Translations under genes and position numbers: made by a program
The notes under the pieces: model-generated
Databases searched by the model: none
Told to the model about the DNA's origin: nothing
Seen by the model: only the letters and a program-made list of their open reading frames with translations
Part shown: positions 24,007 to 33,279 of the stretch, piece after piece
Layout: the number at the start of each line of letters is the position of its first letter
Position numbering within the stretch: position 1 is the first letter of the stretch
Source of the DNA: Planctomycetia bacterium
Lineage (GTDB): Bacteria > Planctomycetota > Planctomycetia > Pirellulales > UBA1268
Direction: 5' to 3'
Assembly (NCBI GenBank): GCA_026401035.1
Contig: JAPLNR010000038.1
Location: forward strand, 1-47,375
Length of the DNA: 47,375 nt

Positions 24007-25215
24007 CTAGGTCAGAAGGGCCAAAGGACTGGAGGGAAAAATGGACCGAAAAACGCCGCCGCGACCGAGAAAGTCGCGGTGTTTCTCGATCACGGTATTT
24101 TCACCACCGGCGCCGATGCTTAACAAGCACAGCGTGATGTCGCGGTCGAGGAGCGCCCGGGAGGGCACGATGGGGAGTCGAGAGCCAGGCATGTATAAGC
24201 CAACCTTGTGAGGGTTGTCGTCGAGGACGCAATCCACGAATCTACCCACATCAAATAGGGTTATGAACGTGCACGCGAGGTGGCCGGCGCCAAAGATGGC
24301 AATCCGCCCGTGCTGGCTGCAGAGCCGTTCCAGTTCGTCATGAACCGCTTTTTTGCGGCCTTCAAACGCTTCCGCAAATCGACGTGCCCGCTAGACCTCC
24401 ACATCCACGGAAACCAGCTGTTCATCCAGGCAAGACGTCTGACTTCCAGAGGCGACTGCCGTGATGGCAATGAGCGAGTTCTCCAAGGCATACGGAATGC
24501 ACAAGGAATGCTGTACTGTGAAACCCTGCTCTTGCAAGACTCGATGGAACGTAGGCGGGGTAAGGTAGAGCGAGTGTTCTTCCCATATGGTCGTGTAGTC
24601 AAATGCGTCCAATGCTTTTTGGCAATCGGGGACTTCGATGACCACGTATCCGCCTGACGTGACCAACTGCTTCAACGCCATGGCAAATGTCGTGGGGCTT
24701 GAGGCGTGCTCGAAAACATGCCTCGCAATCACGATGTCGGACAGCCCTTGTCGCGACACCATCGCCTCTGCCCGCGCAGGCGTCAGGTGAGCTTGCATCG
24801 TCTCGATCCCAGCACAGGGATCTTGGATGCCAAGATCTTTGTTTGGATCGATTCGCCAGGTACGAAACGGCCTCAAATACTCGAGTCGGCGAAGCAACGA
24901 GTCATCCTTGGACGAGACGCCGCAGATGGTTGCCTCGGCGGGCAGCCCTGGCAGCCGGGCGATCGTGGCGGCCAGGTCGTCCAAATGGCCTTCCGGCTCG
25001 GTGCAGGTGATCCAGGGAACGTGTGGCTTGAGTGATTCGGGAGACGATGGCTCGAGGATTTGAACCACGCCGCAACGGTGGCAGGCCCCCATCCCCAATG
25101 GAACCGTTTCTTCAGTTGCCGTCGCTGTCTCCAAAAACCGGTTGCAGAGCGCGTGGCGTCCAAAGTCAATCACAGGCGCGACGGACGGTGTTCCGCACGA
25201 CAGGCAGGTGTTCAT
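24007..25215 (-). pseudogene. C-methyltransferase-like gene interrupted by one in-frame TAG
   Basis: One reading frame of 403 codons encodes an N-terminal zinc ribbon (CLSCGT, CHRCGV), a SAM-like domain and a C-terminal Rossmann-like domain (RIAIFGAGHLACTFITLFDV). This is the same three-part layout as the 411-residue protein at 18298-19533. A single TAG at 24393-24391 stops it after 274 residues. The frame does not shift: the codons after TAG resume FAEAFEGRKKAVHDELERLC and run to a TGA ending at 24007. SAM motif I is also degenerate (ICGVSSKDDSLLRRLE against IDIGSNDGSLLQAF in the intact relative). It overlaps the upstream SDR stop by 4 bases (ATGA). Most likely a pseudogene, a sequencing error (CAG to TAG would suffice), or two separately translated halves. 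Confidence 0.75.
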
Positions 25216-26135
25216 GTGGGAGCTCCGTAGCCAGCCAAGGTCAGCCGAATTCCCTGTTGAAAAGTCGTGAATTGAAAGCTCGGAAAAAGTCTTCGCATCG
25301 ATGAGTTCACGAAAATGTGGTCCACCTGCGGTTTTGTGCGCGGACGACTCGTGGTGGCAACTGTCCTGCCAAGCGCCGCGGAGATTTCATCGACCACGTC
25401 GCCAAACGAATGGCTCTGGCTACTCGCGAGGTTCAGCGTGCCTGTGCAGTCGTGCACGGCAAGCAGGGCGAGGAGTCGCGCGGCATCCCCGACATAGAGG
25501 AATTCTCGTTGCTCGGAACCATCGCCCCACAGATTGATGGGGCCATCGCGGACCGCGGCCGCGCAGAACCCGCTTGGCCCGTAGGAGTTGCTTGAATCGC
25601 CTGGGCCGTAAATGAGCGGAGGCCGCACGATCATCAGCGATCGTCCCGAGTACGGCCGAAGAGCCTGAGCGACAAGGTGTTCGGTCGTCGCTTTTGCCAC
25701 TCCGTAAAACGACGTCGGCTGAACGGGAGTGCCTTCGTCGATTGAGCGATTGTCGATTTCCTCCCCATACACCGCCGCAGAACTGACGTACACAAGTCGT
25801 CTGACTGGCGTGCGCTGCAAGTAGCGGCACAAAGACGTGGCAATCTTGATGTTTGTTTCGAAGGCATTGAGTGTGTCACCGAGTTGCCGCTTGACGCCGG
25901 CCAAAAAAACCACCGTCGTGTTCGCATCGGAAAGCGCGGATAGCGCATCGACCCTTGAATCTTGAGTCAGATCATACTCCGGCGTCGATGCGCAACTGAT
26001 CTCGATCGCTGGCCTGCGGGCGTTGAGTTCAGCCACCAGCGCCCGTCCGACAAATCCGCTATGCCCCACGACGAGCAGTTTCTGCGGGCTCGCCGCCGCC
26101 GACTGGGGATTGCGAACAAACGGGGTAGAACTCAT
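25212..26135 (-). CDS. NAD-dependent epimerase/dehydratase (extended SDR)
   Basis: 307 residues. LLVVGHSGFVGRALVAELNA (about 20-39) holds a GxxGFVG motif. YVSSAAVYGEEIDN and SFYGVAKATTEHLV provide Ser and YxxxK, and REFLYVGDAARLLALL is the typical extended-SDR block. Length and layout match NDP-sugar 4-epimerases, reductases or dehydratases. It is first of a three-gene minus-strand group: SDR, interrupted methyltransferase and WbuC cupin. The start ATG at 26135 is about 100 bases from the divergent membrane-protein gene at 26240, so a promoter is expected in that gap. The exact sugar substrate is not determinable. Confidence 0.87.
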   Translation of the reverse strand: MSSTPFVRNPQSAAASPQKLLVVGHSGFVGRALVAELNARRPAIEISCASTPEYDLTQDSRVDALSALSDANTTVVFLAGVKRQLGDTLNAFETNIKIATSLCRYLQRTPVRRLVYVSSAAVYGEEIDNRSIDEGTPVQPTSFYGVAKATTEHLVAQALRPYSGRSLMIVRPPLIYGPGDSSNSYGPSGFCAAAVRDGPINLWGDGSEQREFLYVGDAARLLALLAVHDCTGTLNLASSQSHSFGDVVDEISAALGRTVATTSRPRTKPQVDHIFVNSSMRRLFPSFQFTTFQQGIRLTLAGYGAPT

Positions 26136-26239
26136 CGCGATGCCATGCAGAGATGACGTGCTTTCGCCGTGTGCTAAAACTTTAGCCCAGCGGAGAACCC
26201 GGTTGGCAAAGCCCTGAACGGCCCAACGGATGTTAGCTT

Positions 26240-28150
26240 ATGCGCGTATTCAAACAAAGTCGCCGGGTTGCCCAATTGGCGACATCGCTGTCTTTCTGCA
26301 GCGTTCTCATTGCCTTCGTTGGCCTGTTTTGGCTTCCTTGGTACGTCAGCCAAGAAACGCCTGTCCCAGGCGAGTCTTATGCGATTGGGTTCAGCAATTG
26401 GGTCGCAATCGCCGCGCTGGCGGTCGCCATCGCAGTGGCGGTCGTCGCGAAACTGATGGAGGGGCGGGTGCCCGGGGCAATCGAGTGGTTTAGTAAGAAA
26501 CCGGTCGTGTTTCCGCCCTTCCGTGAAGCAGGCGTTGAATACTTGATCCTGGGTGGCGCAACACTGGTGTGGGGCAACGTGCTGTGGTCATGGGGCCGAT
26601 ACCTCGTTGATCCTGCGTGGGCTGAGGCGCGAGGCTTCCACAACGGCATGGATCTGCTCGCGCTGGGCAAAGTCCCATACCGCGACTTTTTTTACAACTA
26701 TGGCCCCGCCACGCTCTACCTGCCTCATTGGCTGTCGTCATTGACCGGTGGCGACATGAGCTTCGAGACCGCCTACCTCGTCTCGATGGTGGGCTTCACC
26801 GCGGTCGGTTTTGCCTCGCTCTTTCTGCTCGTACGGACGCTCGCTCTGCCTCCGCGAGAACGTGCGATTACGCTCGGCCTGTGCTTGGCAGCGTGGGCTA
26901 CCATCAACATGGGGCTTCAATACACGCCGCTGCGGTTTTACGTCGTCCCAGGATGCATCGTCTTGCTGGATGCCTGGGTATGGCGTCAACGGCGCGTCGA
27001 AGGGATCATTGCCGAGGCGGGCTGGGCAGTGGCCGCTGCTGCGATAGCGGCATTGTGCTGTCTGGCAGTATCGCCAGAGATGGGGATTGCCGGAACAGCG
27101 GGCATCTTGGCCTTCGCAGTGCCATTGTGGATGGCCGGACGACGGGCGACCGCCGCAGCCACATGCGTTGGCTGCCTAGGCATCAATGCGGCCACGCTTC
27201 TGGGCTTTCCCGACTATCTGCTCAGTGTCGTAGCATTCGCGGCGGGCGGGGCGAACTTCCCGATCTATCCCAACATCCATAACTTGGTTTTAGTGGGCAT
27301 GTCGCTGTGTGTGTTTCCCAGCGTCATCGCCGCTGCGTTCATGCAGCCGTCGGATCGCCGAGCCCCGTTTGCCATGGGGTTAGCCGTTGGAGGCGGGATG
27401 ATGCTCCCGGCGGCTCTCGGTCGCTGTGACCCGGGGCATGTGTTCATCAACACCACGGTTCCTGCCGCGTTGATGTTTGCAGCCGCGTGGGCGCGGGGCG
27501 GGAGGGCGTGGAAAGCGTGGAGTGCTGTGTACGCCGTCGTCTTCGTCCTTCTGCTGCAATATTCGTATTGGTCTCACTACTGGGGCAATTACGTGCTCGC
27601 ATCGCAGATGCAGGGCTTTTACGACGCCAACCCGACCGTGGTCGCCGCGTGGAAAGAGAAGTGGGATCGATTGCGGCGTGACCGGCCGCAGGGCAACTCG
27701 CTGCACTGGAGCAGCGTGCTGCCGTACCCGGAAGAACTCGAGCCGCTCGCCGCACAAGGCCCGATCATGCTCGTGACCGGAAACGAGGGAAACTATTCTC
27801 TGGCGAGGTTTCTCCACCTACAGAAGCATATCCTGCCCGACTATTTTCATGCCTATAGTCAGGGCGCTGTCACACCTTCGCAGATGGATCGCAAGGTGCA
27901 GGAGTGCCTGGCGGCGAGATTTCTGCTGATTCCAGGCGGCGTGTTGGCTCCGCTTCAGGGCGACATCGACTTGGACGCGTACGAGCGGGGAGTCCAGGAG
28001 TTTCTGTCGGGCCTTCTGCTGTATCCCGTCTCCAGCCTCGTTCAGCACGCGCCGTATCTGCCAGACACGGTCATTGCGAAGCGATTATTGGATTACTTCG
28101 AGCCGATTGGCGAATATCGCGGGTACGTCGTTCTCAAGAAGAAGGAATGA
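26240..28150 (+). CDS. Large polytopic membrane protein, GT-C-like
   Basis: 636 residues with about a dozen hydrophobic helices (the first around SLSFCSVLIAFVGLFWLPW) and a C-terminal soluble part of about 180 residues. The loop FHNGMDLLALGKVPYRDFFY (about 131-150), with acidic, Tyr and Phe residues, precedes YNYGPATLYLPHWLSSL. This 'G..PYrDf.Y.yGP' pattern is common in bacterial GT-C-type (PMT/ArnT-like) membrane proteins of unknown donor. A polyprenyl-phosphate-sugar-dependent transferase is inferred. Its last 17 bases overlap the convergent dioxygenase gene. ATG at 26240 is the first Met; no strong ribosome-binding site. Confidence 0.75.
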   Translation: MRVFKQSRRVAQLATSLSFCSVLIAFVGLFWLPWYVSQETPVPGESYAIGFSNWVAIAALAVAIAVAVVAKLMEGRVPGAIEWFSKKPVVFPPFREAGVEYLILGGATLVWGNVLWSWGRYLVDPAWAEARGFHNGMDLLALGKVPYRDFFYNYGPATLYLPHWLSSLTGGDMSFETAYLVSMVGFTAVGFASLFLLVRTLALPPRERAITLGLCLAAWATINMGLQYTPLRFYVVPGCIVLLDAWVWRQRRVEGIIAEAGWAVAAAAIAALCCLAVSPEMGIAGTAGILAFAVPLWMAGRRATAAATCVGCLGINAATLLGFPDYLLSVVAFAAGGANFPIYPNIHNLVLVGMSLCVFPSVIAAAFMQPSDRRAPFAMGLAVGGGMMLPAALGRCDPGHVFINTTVPAALMFAAAWARGGRAWKAWSAVYAVVFVLLLQYSYWSHYWGNYVLASQMQGFYDANPTVVAAWKEKWDRLRRDRPQGNSLHWSSVLPYPEELEPLAAQGPIMLVTGNEGNYSLARFLHLQKHILPDYFHAYSQGAVTPSQMDRKVQECLAARFLLIPGGVLAPLQGDIDLDAYERGVQEFLSGLLLYPVSSLVQHAPYLPDTVIAKRLLDYFEPIGEYRGYVVLKKKE

Positions 28151-28868
28151 CGTTGGACTCGGCTGTGTCTCGCATGACCCAGGTGAGTTCCATGCTGAGC
28201 CGAAGCTGAACCGGGCTCACTTCACCGCCGTGCAGCAGGCGGTCGTGGAAGACGACGGCTTGGCCGACGCGGACCGGCGCGGGAATCAAAAGATGGTTGA
28301 CCGGGCCGCGTTCGAAGACGGGCTTGTACTTGCCGTCCTTGAACACCTTCTCGTAGTGAAAGTCCATCCGATGTGTGCCCGGCCCGATCGATAGCCCGAC
28401 ATGCTGTGGATCTTGCCGCAGGGGAATCCAGGTCTTCACCCGCCTGTGTCCCGGCGGGATCGATCCGTGCCCGAGATCCCAGAACCAATGGTCTGCATGG
28501 ACGGGCCCCACGTCTGATGCCAATCCGCCTCGCACCAGCCTCCAGTAAATATTCGGGTAACCGAGTTTCTCTTCGTCGGAGATGTACAGGCTGGGATCTT
28601 CCTTAAAAAAGTCCTGACAGAAATCATGGTACATCCAGCGGTCGACCGCTTGGGCATCGAACATTCGGAATTCTTTGCCTTTCACGGCGTCGAAGTGCTT
28701 GCCGCGGATGATGTCGGCGAGCAGCGCGTCGAATTCCAATCCGGAGCGGCTGGCAAGCGGCGTAAGCTTATCGCGAATGATTTCTTCCGTAAGCCGGAGG
28801 AGAGAATCCGGCACGGCAACAATCGCGAAGCCGTTACTGGTGTCTACGTAAGATGTCAGCTTGCTCAT
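28134..28868 (-). CDS. Phytanoyl-CoA dioxygenase (PhyH)-like Fe(II)/2-oxoglutarate oxygenase
   Basis: 244 residues from MSKLTSYVDTSN (an upstream start at 28904 adds 12 residues). VGPVHADHWFWDLGHGS (about 122-138) supplies the HxD iron ligands, with a late His in LLHGGEVSP and an Arg in RLSMELTWVM as the probable 2-oxoglutarate contact, the facial triad of PhyH enzymes. PhyH-type oxygenases hydroxylate diverse small molecules; in glycan loci they may modify sugars or lipid carriers. The gene lies downstream of the rfb-type operon on the same strand and overlaps the membrane-protein gene convergently by 17 bases. Confidence 0.8.
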   Translation of the reverse strand: MSKLTSYVDTSNGFAIVAVPDSLLRLTEEIIRDKLTPLASRSGLEFDALLADIIRGKHFDAVKGKEFRMFDAQAVDRWMYHDFCQDFFKEDPSLYISDEEKLGYPNIYWRLVRGGLASDVGPVHADHWFWDLGHGSIPPGHRRVKTWIPLRQDPQHVGLSIGPGTHRMDFHYEKVFKDGKYKPVFERGPVNHLLIPAPVRVGQAVVFHDRLLHGGEVSPVQLRLSMELTWVMRDTAESNVIPSS

Positions 28869-28938
28869 GGCTATCGCGGGTTGCTCCGGAAATGCCCAGA
28901 GCAAATCAGTTTAATCGGGCGCCCGCCTCGCGGAAGGA

Positions 28939-30033
28939 TCACGCTCCGGTAATAGAAGCTTTGATTGGTTGCCGTTCCAGCAAGGTTCGTCGTATCGCTG
29001 ACTCGAGCGGGGTGGCTGGAGCAAGCAGGAGTTCATCATGTGTCCTCTGGCAGTTGGGCACATATCGCGAGGCGGCGGCTTCCCGAACAGGCTGCTTCCC
29101 GACCACCACGGTCGGGCGGTCGTGATCGGGCCGGATCGAGGCCGTGATATCCGCCACGAGGTCGGCCAGGTCTTGGATCGATACGGCTTTATCGCTCCCC
29201 ACGTTGTAGGCCCGGCCGGGTTGGCCTCGAAACAGAATGGTGACAAGCCATTCGGTCAGGTCGGCGGCGTAAAGATAGCTCCGGTAGGGCGTGCCGTCGC
29301 CGCTTATGCGAATCGGGCCGCCGGCAAGGGCATCGTGAATGAAGTTACCGATCGCGAAGTGGGCGTCGAGCGGGAGATGTGGGCCGACGAAAGCGAAACA
29401 GCGGGCGATCGTGATGTGTAGGCCGGCGCCTGCGGGAGGCGGGAGACACGCGATCGCGCAGAGTTGCTCGGCGGCCCGCTTGCCCTCGGCGTAAGCGTTG
29501 CGCGAGTCGAGCGAGTCGGGGGCGCCCATGAAGTCTTCCGGTACGTGCGAAAGATCCGGCGGCTGGCGGCCGTACACGGCGCCCGAACTCGTGAACAGCA
29601 TGCGGGCCACCTGCTTCTCGCGGGCCAACGCAAGCACTCGCCGTGTGCCCTCAACGCACACGTCGAACATCGCCTGCGGATCGCTGGCGTTGAGATTCGA
29701 CGTGGCTTCCGCAGCTGCGTGGATTACGTGCGTCACGGTGCCCGAGGGAAACGCAAAATCGCGGACGTCACCGGCGAGCCAGGTGACGGCTGCGTCATGA
29801 GCCAGGTGCGGCGCTTTCGCAGCAAAACTAGCGGCGTTCCGCGAGAGCGCAATCACGCGGCACCCGAGCGAAAATTCCCGATTGGCCGCGAGCAGCGTTT
29901 CCAAGAGCCAGATGCCGAAGAAGCCGGTGGCCCCGGTGATGAAGACACTGGCTCCCTTCAGTTCGGGCCAGAGCGACTGCGTGCGCGAGAGCACGCCGCG
30001 GATGTCTTCAGCGATGATGGGGTGGGTGGACAT
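28939..30033 (-). CDS. NAD-dependent epimerase/dehydratase, candidate final reductase of the dideoxyhexose pathway
   Basis: 364 residues. VFITGATGFFGIWLLETLLA (about 30-49) is the Rossmann motif; LFTSSGAVYGRQPPD and NAYAEGKRAAEQL carry Ser and YxxxK. YRSYLYAADLTEWLVTILF is the extended-SDR block. The rfbFGH genes upstream make CDP-4-keto-3,6-dideoxy-glucose, which needs a C4 reductase or epimerase (as RfbS, RfbJ or AscF do), and this SDR is the nearest candidate (inference). It could equally be an NDP-sugar dehydratase or decarboxylase. It is separated from rfbH by the toxin-antitoxin pair and starts 21 bases after the toxin stop. Confidence 0.85.
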   Translation of the reverse strand: MSTHPIIAEDIRGVLSRTQSLWPELKGASVFITGATGFFGIWLLETLLAANREFSLGCRVIALSRNAASFAAKAPHLAHDAAVTWLAGDVRDFAFPSGTVTHVIHAAAEATSNLNASDPQAMFDVCVEGTRRVLALAREKQVARMLFTSSGAVYGRQPPDLSHVPEDFMGAPDSLDSRNAYAEGKRAAEQLCAIACLPPPAGAGLHITIARCFAFVGPHLPLDAHFAIGNFIHDALAGGPIRISGDGTPYRSYLYAADLTEWLVTILFRGQPGRAYNVGSDKAVSIQDLADLVADITASIRPDHDRPTVVVGKQPVREAAASRYVPNCQRTHDELLLAPATPLESAIRRTLLERQPIKASITGA

Positions 30034-30054
30034 GGATTGCCACTCAACGCGACG

Positions 30055-30492
30055 TCACGGTGGCGTCACCTCGACGCCCGGGGGCGCTAGCCGTTCAAAG
30101 TCGGTCACGTTATACGTGATGATGCGATCGCAGCCAGCCCGTTCTGCACAGCGCACATGCAAGGCGTCGTATATCGCTCCGCTCCGCATCCCGAGAGTCG
30201 TGACGCGGGTCAGAACGACCTTGTAGTCGGCGGCAGACAACGGCACGACGTCGAGGTGCACGAGAAAATTCTCCTCGATCAGTCGAGTCGCTTCAGCCGG
30301 CTGGATCCGGCGGGGCAACGGCAGGGCTGTGAGCGTGGCGTAGCACTCGGCCAACACATGGGTCGAACAGACAGCCTTTGGGCCGCGCCGCGGTTGGGCA
30401 AGCCGGCGGTAGCAGGCCAGCGCGGCGGGATGATTCGGCAACTGGTCAACGATCGCCGTCACGAGCGCCGAGGTGTCGAAAAACACCTTCAT
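30055..30492 (-). CDS. vapC: PIN-domain toxin (VapC-like)
   Basis: 145 residues of the PIN ribonuclease fold. Acidic residues at the expected places: Asp6 in FFDTSALV, Glu49 in HVLAECYA, Asp109 in AIYDALHVRCA and Asp131 in TYNVTDFERLAP. These chelate Mg and support single-strand RNA cleavage in VapC toxins. The ATG overlaps the antitoxin stop by 4 bases (ATGA), the usual antitoxin-first arrangement. The pair lies in the middle of an rfb-type sugar operon on the same strand, so it could be inserted there or be transcribed from rfb promoters. Confidence 0.88.
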   Translation of the reverse strand: MKVFFDTSALVTAIVDQLPNHPAALACYRRLAQPRRGPKAVCSTHVLAECYATLTALPLPRRIQPAEATRLIEENFLVHLDVVPLSAADYKVVLTRVTTLGMRSGAIYDALHVRCAERAGCDRIITYNVTDFERLAPPGVEVTPP

Positions 30493-30755
30493 CGCTGTGA
30501 ACGCCGGACGTTCCGAGCTTGCGATTCCCGCTCCCGCCGCATGAAAGTGGCAATGTCGAGGTCTGTCGTTTGCGGCCCATGGTGCACGAGCACCCCGTCG
30601 TGGTTGACAAGGGCGGGCCCACGGTCGGCGTGGCGGATGATCACGCCGTCGCTCGTGGGCTCGATTTCGAGTTCACTTCCCGGGGCGAGGTGAAACTGAT
30701 CGCGAAGCGACTTTGGCACGACGAGCCGACCGGCTGCATCAATGGTAGTTTTCAT
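30489..30755 (-). CDS. vapB: AbrB/MazE-type antitoxin (VapB-like)
   Basis: 88 residues. The N-terminal swapped-hairpin AbrB motif is clear: TTIDAAGRLVVPKSLRDQFH (about 3-22) followed by LAPGSELEIEPTSDGVIIRH. The C-terminus is charged (RRERESQARNVRRSQR), the part that usually neutralises the PIN partner. It overlaps the toxin gene by 4 bases downstream. Upstream of its ATG are two perfect tandem 12-base repeats (30764-30787) that could be its own operator. Confidence 0.85.
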   Translation of the reverse strand: MKTTIDAAGRLVVPKSLRDQFHLAPGSELEIEPTSDGVIIRHADRGPALVNHDGVLVHHGPQTTDLDIATFMRRERESQARNVRRSQR

Positions 30756-30763
30756 GCCACCAT

Positions 30764-30787
30764 GGTATTCCGGGTGGTATTCCGGGT
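30764..30787 (-). promoter_or_regulatory. Tandem 12-base repeats before the antitoxin gene (candidate operator)
   Basis: On the plus strand GGTATTCCGGGT occurs twice with no gap (30764-30775 and 30776-30787), 9 bases upstream of the antitoxin ATG and a few bases beyond the rfbH stop. AbrB-type antitoxins commonly bind repeats at their own promoter, so an autoregulatory site is plausible. This is an inference from position only. Confidence 0.45.
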
Positions 30788-30793
30788 CAACGA

Positions 30794-32161
30794 TCAGCCG
30801 AGGGGCGATTGCCTCACGAACCGTGAAAGCGTGGCGATCACGTGATCGATGTGGGCGTCGCTGAGGCCGGGGTACACGCCGAGCCAGAGCGTGTGACGCA
30901 TGATGTAGTCGGCGCCGGGGAGGTCGCCGGCCACACGCTGCGGCTTCCCGTGGTAGGCCGGCTGCCGGAGCAGGTTGCCGCCGAAGAGCTGGCGGGTGCC
31001 GATCTTCTTTTCGTCGAGATGGCGGACGAGGTCGCGGCGGGTGAACTTTGCCGTCGGGCGGACCGAGAGCGGGAAGCCGAACCAGCTGGGGTTTGAACCC
31101 GGCGTCGCATCTGGGAGGACGAAGATGTCCTGAAGTCCCTCAAGCCCCGCGCGGAGTCGGGCGAAGTTTTTCCGGCGGGCCGCGATGAAGCCGTCGAGCT
31201 TGTCGAGCTGCGCCACGCCGACGGCCGCCTGCATGTCGGTGAGCTTCAGGTTGTAGCCGATGTGGGAATAGATGTATTTGTGGTCGTAGCCGTGCGGCAG
31301 GTCGCCGAGCTGCCAGTCGAACCGCTTGCCGCAGGTGTCGTCGTGGCCCGGCTCGCACCAGCAGTCGCGGCCCCAGTCGCGGAAACTCTCCACGAGCTTT
31401 TCGAGTTTCGGCGAATCGGTGAAGACGATGCCGCCTTCGCCCATCGTCATGTGGTGGGCGGGGTAAAAGCTGCACGTGGCGACGTCACCAAACTGGCCGA
31501 CATGCTTGCCGGCAAACTCGGCGCCGAGCGCGTCGCAGCAATCCTCCACGAGCCAGAGATCGTGCCGCTGGCAGAAGTCGGCGACGGCCGCGCAGTCGAA
31601 GGGGTTGCCGAGGGTGTGGGCGAGCATGACGGCGCGAGTCTTATCGCTGCGGGCTGACTCCAGCCGATTCACGTCGATGTTGTAGGTCGCATGTTTTTCC
31701 GGATGCTCGACATCGACGAACACCGGCACGCAGTTGGTCTGCAGGATCGGGTTCACGGTCGTGGGAAATCCCGCAGCCACCGTGATCACCTCGTCCCCGG
31801 GGCGGAGCTGCTCGTCGAGAAGCTTGTGCGACGTGAGCGCTGTGAGGGCGACGAGGTTTGCGCTCGAGCCGGAGTTCACGAGGCTCGCGCAACGTGTGCC
31901 CACCCGTGTCGCAAACCGCTTCTCGAATTCCTCCGCGAACCGGCCCGTCGTCAGCCAGAAATCGAGCGAACTGTCGACGAGATGCTCGACCTCCTTTGCA
32001 TCAAACACTCGGCCCGCCACAGGCACGGCCTGCCCGGCCGCAAACGGCCGCTCAGGAAAGGCGAGCCGGTGATACTCGGCAACGAGCGAGCGAATCTCGT
32101 CGCGGACCGTGTCGGCGGTGCGGGGCGAGGCTGGAGCGGGCTGGGGCTTGGCGGTGCTCAT
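30794..32161 (-). CDS. rfbH: CDP-6-deoxy-4-keto-glucose 3-dehydrase (RfbH/DdhC-type)
   Basis: 455 residues of the DegT/DnrJ/EryC1 aminotransferase fold adapted for 3-deoxygenation. [14 protein letters not shown] has His where aminotransferases keep the PLP-binding Lys, the hallmark of the E1 dehydrase. [11 protein letters not shown] supplies the cysteines of the [2Fe-2S] cluster. The enzyme uses PMP to remove the 3-hydroxyl of CDP-4-keto-6-deoxyglucose and needs a flavin/iron-sulfur reductase partner; I see no such reductase in the window. It overlaps rfbG by 4 bases (ATGA). Expected length (about 437-455). Confidence 0.93.
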   Translation of the reverse strand: MSTAKPQPAPASPRTADTVRDEIRSLVAEYHRLAFPERPFAAGQAVPVAGRVFDAKEVEHLVDSSLDFWLTTGRFAEEFEKRFATRVGTRCASLVNSGSSANLVALTALTSHKLLDEQLRPGDEVITVAAGFPTTVNPILQTNCVPVFVDVEHPEKHATYNIDVNRLESARSDKTRAVMLAHTLGNPFDCAAVADFCQRHDLWLVEDCCDALGAEFAGKHVGQFGDVATCSFYPAHHMTMGEGGIVFTDSPKLEKLVESFRDWGRDCWCEPGHDDTCGKRFDWQLGDLPHGYDHKYIYSHIGYNLKLTDMQAAVGVAQLDKLDGFIAARRKNFARLRAGLEGLQDIFVLPDATPGSNPSWFGFPLSVRPTAKFTRRDLVRHLDEKKIGTRQLFGGNLLRQPAYHGKPQRVAGDLPGADYIMRHTLWLGVYPGLSDAHIDHVIATLSRFVRQSPLG

Positions 32162-33279
32162 GTGTGCGCAGGCTCCGGGCGACGCGATACGGCGGCATCA
32201 TAGGCCGCGATGTCGGCTTCGCAGAGTGACCGAGCGGCTTGCGGGCTGGCATGAAAGGCCCGGAACCATTCGGCCGTGCGGCGGATCGCCTCGCGGCCCG
32301 TGAGGCGGGGCCGCCAAGGGAGTTGGGCCGTGGCCTTGCCGATAGCGAGCCGCAGGACGTGGGTCTCGATCGGGGCCCGCGGATCGTGGGCGTCGATCCA
32401 GGAGCCGGAGCCCCAGGCGTCGATGAAGATTTCAGCGAGGGATTGCACCGGAATATCGTCGCCCGCCGCCGGGCCAAAATTCCAGCCGGTGGACCAGCGG
32501 GCCGACGGCTCTGCGAGCATCGAGCCAGCGAGGGCCAGATACCCGGAGAGCGGCTCAAGCACGTGCTGCCAGGGACGGACCGCCGCGGGATTTCGCACCG
32601 GCACGGGTTCGCCTGCCGACAGGTGATGCACGATGTCGGTGATGATCCGATCGACGGCCCAGTCGCCGCCGCCGATCACGTTGCCGGCCCGCACTGTGGC
32701 CAGTTGCACGCCATGCTCGGCCAACCGCTCGGGCGGGAAGTAGCTGCGACGATACGACGCCGTCAGGAGTTCCGCGGCGCCTTTGCTGGCGCTATAGGGA
32801 TCGCGGCCGCCCATCGGGTCGGATTCATCGTGCGGCCGGCCGTCGTCGTGCGGCTCGTAACACTTGTCGCTCGTGATCACGAGCACGGCGCAGGGGCTGG
32901 CCGCAGCACGGGTCGCGTCTCGGATGGCATCCAAAAGCGATGCCGTACCGATGACGTTCGTTGAAAACGTGTCGAGGGGCTCCCGATGGGAAAGCCTCAC
33001 GAGCGGCTGCGCGGCCAGATGCATCACGACGTCGGGCCGGGCCTCGCAAACGGCCGCGGCCAGCCGGGCCGCATCGCGAATATCGGCCTCATGGTGCACA
33101 TCCACCAGATCGCGAATCCGGGCGACGTCGAAGAGCGCGGGATTCGTCGGCGGAGCCAGCGAATAGCCTGTCACCTTTGCCCCGAGCCGATGCAGGAGCA
33201 TCACGAGCCAGGAGCCCTTGAAGCCCGTGTGGCCCGTGACGAAGACCCGCTTGCCCCGAAGGCTGTCGATGACGGCCAT
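32158..33279 (-). CDS. rfbG: CDP-glucose 4,6-dehydratase
   Basis: 373 residues from [36 protein letters not shown] (about 12-31) is the RfbG-type GHTGFKGSW motif. [20 protein letters not shown] and [20 protein letters not shown] give the catalytic set (Thr/Ser, YxxxK) and the CDP-sugar signature. [19 protein letters not shown] is the conserved substrate block. It converts CDP-glucose to CDP-4-keto-6-deoxyglucose. The start ATG overlaps the rfbF stop by 1 base (TGATG), so the frame's longer extension to 33315 is not used. It overlaps rfbH by 4 bases. Confidence 0.93.
   Translation of the reverse strand: MAVIDSLRGKRVFVTGHTGFKGSWLVMLLHRLGAKVTGYSLAPPTNPALFDVARIRDLVDVHHEADIRDAARLAAAVCEARPDVVMHLAAQPLVRLSHREPLDTFSTNVIGTASLLDAIRDATRAAASPCAVLVITSDKCYEPHDDGRPHDESDPMGGRDPYSASKGAAELLTASYRRSYFPPERLAEHGVQLATVRAGNVIGGGDWAVDRIITDIVHHLSAGEPVPVRNPAAVRPWQHVLEPLSGYLALAGSMLAEPSARWSTGWNFGPAAGDDIPVQSLAEIFIDAWGSGSWIDAHDPRAPIETHVLRLAIGKATAQLPWRPRLTGREAIRRTAEWFRAFHASPQAARSLCEADIAAYDAAVSRRPEPAHT

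Noticed and set aside
24261..24602. Frameshift as the cause of the split methyltransferase
   Set aside because: The downstream codons are in the same frame as the upstream ones; only a TAG separates them.
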